11,249 nt of DNA from Bacteroidales bacterium UBA1219 (GTDB lineage: Bacteria; Bacteroidota; Bacteroidia; Bacteroidales; P3). Under the pieces are notes generated by a model. The model worked only from the letters and a program-made list of their open reading frames with translations, made no database searches and had not been told where the DNA came from. This document shows, piece by piece, positions 1-5,223 of the stretch (within the stretch, counting starts at the first letter, position 1; each line of letters starts with the position of its first letter). The stretch spans positions 7,833 through 19,081 of the forward strand of contig DBXF01000092.1 in NCBI GenBank assembly GCA_002309295.1, given 5' to 3'. The position numbers and the translations under genes were made by a program.

Positions 1-719
1 TCCAGACGGTCGTTGAAGGCCTTGGCGGTGTTCACCGCGTCCTGACCGGTCATGGAGTCGACCACAAAGAGGGTTTCCTGTGGGTTGAGGGCTTTCTTGA
101 GGTTGGCAATCTCGTCCATCATCTCCTCGTCCACGGCCAAGCGTCCGGCGGTATCCACGATAAGCACGTTGATATTCTTGAGTTTGGCTTCCTTGAGGGC
201 GTTTTGGGCTATCTGTATGGGATTTTTGTTTTCGGGTTCGGAGTACACGGGCACGCCCACCTGTTCGCCAAGCACGTTGAGCTGTGTGATGGCGGCGGGA
301 CGGTACACGTCGCAGGCGGTGAGCATCACGCTTTTGTCGCGTTTGCTCTTCAGATGGTTGGCCAGTTTCGCCGAGAAGGTGGTTTTACCGGAGCCTTGCA
401 AGCCAGCTACGAGAATCACGGCCGGACTGCCTTTCAGGTTGATGTCCACGGCTTCTTCGCCCATCAGTTTGGTGAGTTCGTCTTTCACTATTTTCACCAT
501 CAGCTGTCCGGGTTCGATGGAGCCAATAACGTTGCGGCCAAGGGCTTCGGCTTTCACTTTGTCGGTAAATTCCTTGGCAATGGGGTAGCTTACGTCGGCG
601 TCGATAAGGGCACGGCGCACCTCTTTCACCGTCTCTGCTACGTTGATGTCGGTAATGGAGCCTTTTCCTTTCAGCACTTTGAAGGCTCTCTCCAGTTTTG
701 AGCTTAAATTTTCGAACAT
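1..719 (-). CDS. ffh: Signal recognition particle GTPase Ffh, N-terminal part (runs off the left edge)
   Basis: Ffh is the SRP54-type GTPase that, with 4.5S RNA, delivers nascent membrane proteins to FtsY at the inner membrane. The visible 239 residues start MFENLSSKLE and hold the helical N domain (about 1-90), then the G domain: P-loop GLQGSGKTT (106-114), the insertion-box motif TACDVYRPAA (134-143), DTAGR (189-193) and DSMTGQDA (221-228). The rest of the G domain and the methionine-rich M domain lie outside the window. ATG at 719 is chosen because translation starts directly with the family's usual N-terminus. A promoter-like sequence lies just upstream. The gene is transcribed divergently from the sigma factor pair. 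The family assignment is essentially certain; only the missing C-terminus limits it. Confidence 0.96.
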   Translation of the reverse strand, partial: MFENLSSKLERAFKVLKGKGSITDINVAETVKEVRRALIDADVSYPIAKEFTDKVKAEALGRNVIGSIEPGQLMVKIVKDELTKLMGEEAVDINLKGSPAVILVAGLQGSGKTTFSAKLANHLKSKRDKSVMLTACDVYRPAAITQLNVLGEQVGVPVYSEPENKNPIQIAQNALKEAKLKNINVLIVDTAGRLAVDEEMMDEIANLKKALNPQETLFVVDSMTGQDAVNTAKAFNDRL

Positions 720-741
720 ATCTTTGTCGCCTATTTTTTTG

Positions 742-773
742 CAAAAATACACTTTTTTTGCGAGATTGCGAAA
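742..773 (-). promoter_or_regulatory. Candidate ffh promoter (Bacteroidetes type)
   Basis: On the minus strand, TATTTTTG (749 down to 742) matches the Bacteroidetes -7 consensus TAnnTTTG exactly. TTTC (773 down to 770), 20 bases upstream, matches the -33 box TTTG at three of four positions. Transcription would begin roughly 15-20 bases before the ffh ATG at 719. The local AT richness makes chance matches possible. Confidence 0.5.
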
Positions 774-795
774 TCTTCAGACAAAGAAAAATATT

Positions 796-803
796 TACAT
801 TTG
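796..803 (+). promoter_or_regulatory. Candidate -7 box for the sigma factor genes
   Basis: TACATTTG matches the Bacteroidetes -7 consensus TAnnTTTG exactly on the plus strand. I see no good TTTG -33 box 19-21 bases upstream, so this is weak. If it is used, the sigma gene would carry a leader of about 185 bases containing the repeats at 876-916 and the inverted repeat at 928-975. Confidence 0.3.
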
Positions 804-875
804 CAATATTTTGATAATCAATAAGCTATGATAAGTATTGCATTTTTATTATATATAATGTGTGCTTTGGCGCAA

Positions 876-916
876 TTTTTTTTGAAAAAAAACGTAACCT
901 TTTTTGAAAAAAAACG
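876..916 (+). repeat. Paired A/T-tract direct repeat in the ffh-rpoD intergenic region
   Basis: TTTTTTGAAAAAAAACG occurs twice (878-894 and 900-916), with the central G residues 22 bases apart, close to two helical turns. Each unit is a T-tract next to an A-tract, the type of sequence that bends DNA. It could act as an UP-like or curvature element for the downstream sigma gene, or as a protein-binding site. The repeat is plain in the sequence; its function is inferred. Confidence 0.6.
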
Positions 917-927
917 AAAAAATCCGA

Positions 928-975
928 TTGAACCGAGAAAGTTTTTTCGGGCGAATGCCATTTGTAGCGGTTCAA
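928..975 (+). promoter_or_regulatory. Inverted repeat in the 5' leader of the first sigma gene
   Basis: TTGAACCG (928-935) and CGGTTCAA (968-975) are perfect 8-base inverted repeats separated by 32 bases, ending 19 bases before the ATG at 995. In RNA they would pair and close a stem over the leader next to the start codon. In DNA they could be an operator. An inner weak stem (CCGA/TCGG around 933-950) overlaps the left arm, so two alternative folds are possible. Confidence 0.4.
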
Positions 976-994
976 GAATAATAGATGTAACGAT

Positions 995-1858
995 ATGAAG
1001 CAGCTAAAAATAAATGTCTCCTACACGGAACGCAGTCAGGACAAGGCTTTCGACAAATACCTGCAGGATATTTGCAGCGAGAAACTCCTTACTCCCGACG
1101 AGGAGGTGCGTCTGGCACAGAAAATTCGCGAAGGCGACGAGGATGCACTTAACAAACTTATCAAGGCCAACCTGCGTTTTGTGGTTTCGGTGGCCAAGCA
1201 GTACCAAAACCAAGGTCTGGCATTGCCCGACCTTATCAACGAAGGCAATATCGGTCTTATCAAGGCCGCCAAGCGTTTCGACGAGACCCGCGGTTTTAAA
1301 TTCATCTCCTACGCCGTGTGGTGGATACGCCAGTCGATACTTCAGGCCATAGCCGAGAATTCGCGCATAGTGCGTCTGCCGTCGAACCAGCTGGGAGTGT
1401 TGAACAAGATTAAGAAAGAGATTTCGCGACTGGAGCAGCAGTTGGAGCGTCCGCCGTCGGAAGCCGAAATTTCGGAACATCTGGATATGCCGATAGACAA
1501 AATCAAGAGCATACTCGAGAACTCCGGCCGCCATATCTCTATCGACGCTCCCCTCGCCTCCGACGAGGACACCAACTATATCGACGTGATGCCCAATGAG
1601 GACACCCCCGACACCGACGAGGGACTTCTGCACGAATCGCTTTCCACCGAGATAGAACGTTCGCTCTCCACCCTCGGCGACACAGAGCGCGGTGTGCTGA
1701 AAATGGTTTACGGCATCGGCTATCCGCACCCGCTCAGTCTCGACGAGATTGCAATAAAATTCAACCTCACCCGCGAACGTGTGCGCCAAATCAAGGAAAA
1801 AGCCCTGAAACGTCTGCGCCAAAGCACCAAGAGCAACAACCTCAAACCTTATTTGTAG
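995..1858 (+). CDS. rpoD: Primary-type RNA polymerase sigma-70 factor, copy 1
   Basis: A 287-residue sigma-70 factor of the RpoD/SigA class that directs RNA polymerase to promoters. It has the compact Bacteroidetes form: no region 1.1, region 1.2 at about 18-50, region 2 at about 55-125 with the -10-binding YAVWWIRQSILQAIAENSR (107-124), region 3 at about 130-205, and region 4 with a C-terminal helix-turn-helix (about 247-275) carrying LTRERVRQIKEKALKRLR. All DNA-contacting segments look intact. A near-copy follows 76 bases downstream (about 81% identical by hand count), with no terminator visible between them, so the two may share a transcript. Differences from copy 2 cluster in the first 21 residues and in region 3 (about 146-180). 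Which copy is the housekeeping factor cannot be decided from sequence. Confidence 0.93.
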   Translation: MKQLKINVSYTERSQDKAFDKYLQDICSEKLLTPDEEVRLAQKIREGDEDALNKLIKANLRFVVSVAKQYQNQGLALPDLINEGNIGLIKAAKRFDETRGFKFISYAVWWIRQSILQAIAENSRIVRLPSNQLGVLNKIKKEISRLEQQLERPPSEAEISEHLDMPIDKIKSILENSGRHISIDAPLASDEDTNYIDVMPNEDTPDTDEGLLHESLSTEIERSLSTLGDTERGVLKMVYGIGYPHPLSLDEIAIKFNLTRERVRQIKEKALKRLRQSTKSNNLKPYL

Positions 1859-1934
1859 GATATAAATTGTGTTTTTGGTAATTTGTCTGTTTTTGTATAA
1901 AAATGATAAGCAAACCACTAGGAATTGACTATAT

Positions 1935-2795
1935 ATGAAACAATTAAAGATAATACCGTCAATCACCAACCGCGAGGACAAGTCGCTGGACCATTATTTG
2001 CAGGACATCTGCAGCGAGAACCTGCTCACCCCCGACGAGGAGGTGCGTCTGGCGCAACGCATACGCGAAGGCGACGAGGAAGCCCTGGACCGCCTTGTGC
2101 GCTGCAACCTGCGTTTTGTGGTTTCGGTGGCCAAGCAGTACCAAAACCAAGGTCTTTCGTTGCCCGACCTTATCAACGAGGGCAACCTCGGTCTGATAAA
2201 GGCCGCCAAACGTTTCGACGAGACACGCGGTTTCAAGTTCATCTCCTACGCCGTGTGGTGGATCCGGCAGTCGATACTGCAGGCCATAGCCGACAACTCG
2301 CGCATGGTACGACTGCCTTCCAACCAGCTGGGAGTGCTTAGCAGGATAAAAAAAGAGGTGGCGCGTATGGAACAGGAGCTGCAACGCACGCCCTCCGACA
2401 CCGAGATTGCCGAACACCTCGACATTCCTCTCGACAAGATACGCAGTGCCCTGAAAATATCCACCCGTCCTATCTCTATCGACGCTCCCCTCGCCACCGA
2501 CGAGGATACCAACTACATCGACGTGATGCCCAACGAGGACACCCCCGATACCGACAACAGCCTTTTGCAGGAATCGCTTGCACAGGAGATAGAAAGGACT
2601 CTCTCAACCCTCGGCGACACAGAGCGTGGAGTGCTTAAGATGATATACGGCATCGGCTATCCTCATCCGCTCAGCCTCGACGAGATTGCAGTTACTTTCG
2701 ACCTTACTCGCGAACGTGTGCGTCAGATAAAGGAAAAAGCACTGAAACGTCTGCGCCAAGGCACCAAAAGTAAAAACCTTAAACAATACCTGTAG
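1935..2795 (+). CDS. rpoD: Primary-type RNA polymerase sigma-70 factor, copy 2
   Basis: A 286-residue tandem paralogue of the preceding gene, one codon shorter near the N-terminus. Region 2.3-2.4 differs only at two conservative positions (E to D, I to M), and the region 4.2 recognition helix is identical, so both proteins should recognise nearly the same promoters. Its N-terminus (KSLDHYLQDI after SITNRE) looks closer to the Bacteroides RpoD I remember than copy 1 does, which hints that this one is the ancestral housekeeping copy. The 76-base gap from copy 1 is AT-rich, with no hairpin and no exact TAnnTTTG match. A strong terminator lies 21 bases after the stop codon. ATG at 1935 is supported by the shared MKQLKI start. 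Confidence 0.93.
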   Translation: MKQLKIIPSITNREDKSLDHYLQDICSENLLTPDEEVRLAQRIREGDEEALDRLVRCNLRFVVSVAKQYQNQGLSLPDLINEGNLGLIKAAKRFDETRGFKFISYAVWWIRQSILQAIADNSRMVRLPSNQLGVLSRIKKEVARMEQELQRTPSDTEIAEHLDIPLDKIRSALKISTRPISIDAPLATDEDTNYIDVMPNEDTPDTDNSLLQESLAQEIERTLSTLGDTERGVLKMIYGIGYPHPLSLDEIAVTFDLTRERVRQIKEKALKRLRQGTKSKNLKQYL

Positions 2796-2799
2796 AGAG

Positions 2800-2820
2800 T
2801 TCGGAATTTGAAATTGAAAA
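2800..2820 (+). repeat. Three heptamer units after the second sigma gene
   Basis: TTCGGAA, TTTGAAA and TTGAAAA lie in register from five bases after the TAG stop to the terminator. The same words appear in reverse complement in the array at 10081-10269, so this looks like a short member of the same intergenic repeat type. Confidence 0.5.
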
Positions 2821-2853
2821 AAAGAGGCGATGTGAGCATCGCCTCTTTTTTTT
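2817..2853. terminator. Bidirectional intrinsic terminator between the sigma genes and thiE
   Basis: AGAGGCGATG (2823-2832) pairs perfectly with CATCGCCTCT (2837-2846) around a TGAG loop. The stem is preceded by A7 (2817-2823) and followed by T8 (2846-2853), so it can terminate transcription in both directions: the sigma pair on plus and the convergent thiamine genes on minus. Confidence 0.93.
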
Positions 2854-2874
2854 GTTGGGTGGGGGAGGGAACTC

Positions 2875-4032
2875 TTAATCGAATACCTTCAAAATTTCGT
2901 TGCAATCCCGCGTTGCGTCGTCGCTGTTGAGTAGTACGCCCGACAGTGCAATGCCATATATCCCCGTCTGTTTCAGTGCGTTGAGGTCGGCAGTGGTGAT
3001 GCCGCCGATGGCATAAACGGGCACCGTCTTGCCCTGCTGTTGCAGGATGTCGGTAAGATTGGCGTAGCCCTCCAAGCCCAGCACGGGGGCGAGGTTTTTC
3101 TTGGTCTCCGTGTAGCGGAACGGTCCCACGCCGAGGTAGTCGGCGCCGTCGGCGATGGCTTTAAGCGCGTCGGCAGGAGTGTTGCAGGTTGCACCGAGCA
3201 GAAAACGGCTGCCGGATATCTTTTTGGCATCGGCCACGGGGATGTCGTTCTTGCCCACATGCACGCCGTCGAAAAGACCGGTCTCCAGCATGTGTATGCG
3301 GTCGTCGACGGTAAGCAGGGCGGCTTTCTCGTCGCAGAGGGGACGCAGCTGCTCCGCTAAGGCAAGAAGTTCGTCGTCGGAGGCCTCTTTCATTCGTAAC
3401 TGAATGAAACGCAGTCCGTTGTCGAGGGCCAGCCGAGCCGAGTCGAGGTAGCCGTAACGCTCGTTGTGATGGGTGATGAACATCGCTTGCGGCAACGCCC
3501 ACAAGTCGCCCACCGAGGCACAGACCGAGAACCCCATCTCCTGCAAAAGGGGTATGTTGTCGCGCGTTACGCCGCCAAGGGCCACGGCTTTGTCGTTCAG
3601 AATGCCGTCGGCGAAAGCCTTTTTCAGCACGTCCGCCGAAAAGGCCGAGGCATAGCCTTGCTTGCTCACCGAGTCGAAGACGGGAGAGAGAAAACAGTAG
3701 GCGCACTGCCCTTGTTTTTCGGCAAACTCCTCGATGCTGTGGCACGAGGCCGACACACGTTTCCCTTCCAAGCCTTTGGCCAGCACGGGGGTGCGACCGT
3801 TAAGGTGCACTCCGCCAACGCCCATCTCAACAGCCAGGTGGTGGCAGTCGTGCAGCGACAGACGTTCACGCACGTCGGCGGGGAAAGCGGCGAGGTAGTC
3901 GCGCAGCTGTGCTTCCGTAAACTGCGGCTTGCGGATGTGGAAATACTGCACCGCTCCGCTGCGGAGCAACGCCGTGATACGTTGCTGCTCGCGGAAAACC
4001 GTCTGCTCGGGTGTTATTCCTATCCTCCGCAT
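2875..4032 (-). CDS. thiE: Fused TenI-like protein and thiamine phosphate synthase ThiE
   Basis: A 385-residue protein with two ThiE/TenI-type TIM barrels. The C-terminal barrel (about 183-385) is a complete ThiE, which joins HMP-pyrophosphate and thiazole phosphate into thiamine phosphate: QLRMK (211-215), DDR (243-245), HVGKNDIP (258-265), GVGPFRYTETK (301-311), AIGGI (341-345), SGVL (364-367). The N-terminal barrel (about 20-180) lacks the ThiE diphosphate motif and has instead SASCHS (94-99), FLSPVFDSVSKQGY (114-127) and ALGGV (151-155), as in TenI-like thiazole tautomerases or 'ThiE2' proteins. The fusion would couple thiazole maturation to its consumption. A longer in-frame start at 4161 is rejected because it lies inside thiS and encodes arginine-rich non-homologous sequence. 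ATG at 4032 overlaps thiS by 13 bases, suggesting translational coupling. The gene ends 22 bases from the terminator. Confidence 0.9.
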   Translation of the reverse strand: MRRIGITPEQTVFREQQRITALLRSGAVQYFHIRKPQFTEAQLRDYLAAFPADVRERLSLHDCHHLAVEMGVGGVHLNGRTPVLAKGLEGKRVSASCHSIEEFAEKQGQCAYCFLSPVFDSVSKQGYASAFSADVLKKAFADGILNDKAVALGGVTRDNIPLLQEMGFSVCASVGDLWALPQAMFITHHNERYGYLDSARLALDNGLRFIQLRMKEASDDELLALAEQLRPLCDEKAALLTVDDRIHMLETGLFDGVHVGKNDIPVADAKKISGSRFLLGATCNTPADALKAIADGADYLGVGPFRYTETKKNLAPVLGLEGYANLTDILQQQGKTVPVYAIGGITTADLNALKQTGIYGIALSGVLLNSDDATRDCNEILKVFD

Positions 4033-4223
4033 GTGGCACGGATTATGGTTACTTTGTCGCCCTCCATCAGCTGGCGCGAGGAGTAGTCGGGGGGAGTGAG
4101 CACGTCCATGCCCACGGCGATGGCCGCCCCGTCGCTTTCGTGGAGGTTCATAAAGTCGCACAGAGCCTTCACCGTGCAGCCCTCCGGCACAATCATTGTC
4201 TTGTTGTTTACTGTGATTTTCAT
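4020..4223 (-). CDS. thiS: Sulfur carrier protein ThiS
   Basis: A 67-residue ubiquitin-fold protein ending in TCGG. The C-terminal Gly-Gly is adenylated by ThiF and converted to a thiocarboxylate, the sulfur donor for thiazole synthesis by ThiG. Length, the MKITVNN start and the GG end fit the family. The stop codon overlaps the start of the TenI-ThiE gene. Upstream, only 45 AT-rich bases (4224-4268) separate it from the protease gene on the same strand. I see no terminator, TPP riboswitch or clear promoter there, so thiS may be read from the accessory operon or from an unrecognised promoter. Its ThiF partner is encoded 6 kb away at 10245-10979. Confidence 0.93.
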   Translation of the reverse strand: MKITVNNKTMIVPEGCTVKALCDFMNLHESDGAAIAVGMDVLTPPDYSSRQLMEGDKVTIIRATCGG

Positions 4224-4268
4224 AAGGGTATATTAATTGGTAATGAGTATAAATTTAATGACAAATTA

Positions 4269-4907
4269 TTATCCTTTTAGTGAGAGAAAGTTATTAACAT
4301 GAGCTGAATTAGCATACAAACATACGCCATGGCAGTCCTCATTTCCGCCATGAAGTATACCATAAACTATATTGTCCTTTATCAAAGGACTTCCACTGCA
4401 GCCTACATTTGGGCGAATCGATCCAAATGTGCAACCAAAAAAATTCCCATAAAACCATTCTTCACCAACAATAGCATCTGCTTCAAACCATTTTTCTCGT
4501 TTGTAAAAATAAGATTTCATTGAATCTCCACCACATGGTACTTTATCTGCTAGCATAAGAGGACTGGTTAGACCATCTATACGAAAGATTGCTATGTCAG
4601 TAGTGTTTTTATCATTAAATATATCTTCTTTGTCTTTTTCAGGAATTGTATCATCTGCCCCATCTATGGGAACTTCTTTATAAAACACCATTTTGTCTTT
4701 GGATAATGGTATTTCATCTGATCCTATTTTAATAAAAGTATTGTTGCCAGCTTTTGAAATAACATGTGCAGCTGTGATGAAATAATCATTGATAATAAAC
4801 CCATTCCCCAAAATATTATCAACTAAATTTCCTTCAAATATTGAAGATTTTGTAGGTCGCCATTCTTTTGTGTGAATTGGTCTAATAAATTGTTTATAGT
4901 CAATCAT
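4269..4907 (-). CDS. Trypsin-like (chymotrypsin-fold) serine protease, cytoplasmic
   Basis: A 212-residue protein with a full serine protease triad in the usual order: His48 in ITAAHV, Asp104 in TTDIAIF and Ser171 in GCSGSPL, followed by YGILHGG (182-188) typical of the last strands. The nucleophile motif is GCSGSP instead of GDSGGP or GNSGGP, so the residue before Ser is Cys170. No signal peptide or membrane segment is visible, so it probably acts in the cytoplasm on an internal target. There is no PDZ domain, which argues against a DegP/HtrA housekeeping protease. It is the third gene of a tight operon, 11 bases after the TerB-like gene. It may be an effector or processing protease activated by its neighbours; substrate and trigger are unknown. 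Clearly AT-rich, like the two genes before it. Confidence 0.82.
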   Translation of the reverse strand: MIDYKQFIRPIHTKEWRPTKSSIFEGNLVDNILGNGFIINDYFITAAHVISKAGNNTFIKIGSDEIPLSKDKMVFYKEVPIDGADDTIPEKDKEDIFNDKNTTDIAIFRIDGLTSPLMLADKVPCGGDSMKSYFYKREKWFEADAIVGEEWFYGNFFGCTFGSIRPNVGCSGSPLIKDNIVYGILHGGNEDCHGVCLYANSAHVNNFLSLKG

Positions 4908-4918
4908 TTTTTAGAATA

Positions 4919-5221
4919 TTAGTCTTTAATAAATCTATTAATAATAACTATTTCCTTCGGATGAACGCACCCGTCAATTTTTGCCATTTTCAAAAATAGT
5001 TCTTTGGCTCTCTCTTTTTTTTCACTATTAAACAATGAATATTCTTTCTTTAACATGTCGGGGTCCAGCATATCCATGTGGTCAAATTCAGCTTTCGAAA
5101 GTCCGAATTCATTCATCAAGGTGTTAATGAATTTGATTTCATTTGGATGCATAACCGAATCGGCCTCCATTATCATTGTAAGAATATGAATTATAGTCCT
5201 TTTTTCCTCTTCGTTAAACAT
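4919..5221 (-). CDS. TerB-like helical protein
   Basis: About 100 residues, all predicted helical, in the TerB (tellurite-resistance-like) family. Two matching halves each carry an acidic/HP/E signature: D21...HPNE (25-28) and D83...HPKE (87-90), the arrangement of TerB-type metal-binding helices. TerB domains occur as cytoplasmic partners in stress and conflict systems, including the phage-defence system Shango, but the other Shango components are not seen here. The ATG at 5221 begins two bases after the helicase stop codon. An alternative TTG at 5227 would overlap that stop, adding two residues. Either way translation is probably coupled to the helicase gene. Likely an adaptor or sensor in the complex; this is inferred. 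Confidence 0.8.
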   Translation of the reverse strand: MFNEEEKRTIIHILTMIMEADSVMHPNEIKFINTLMNEFGLSKAEFDHMDMLDPDMLKKEYSLFNSEKKERAKELFLKMAKIDGCVHPKEIVIINRFIKD

Positions 5222-5223
5222 GT

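Noticed and set aside
1004..1981. Long open frame on the minus strand opposite the first sigma gene
   Set aside because: It is antisense to a clear sigma-70 gene, its translation resembles no family, and a similar antisense frame opposite copy 2 follows from the shared DNA sequence.
4033..4161. A 43-codon N-terminal extension of the TenI-ThiE reading frame
   Set aside because: It overlaps thiS in another frame, is arginine-, glycine- and histidine-rich without family similarity, and the ATG at 4032 gives a normal barrel start with a short overlap.
4224..4268. TPP riboswitch upstream of thiS
   Set aside because: The gap is only 45 bases and lacks the conserved CTGAGA-type core.
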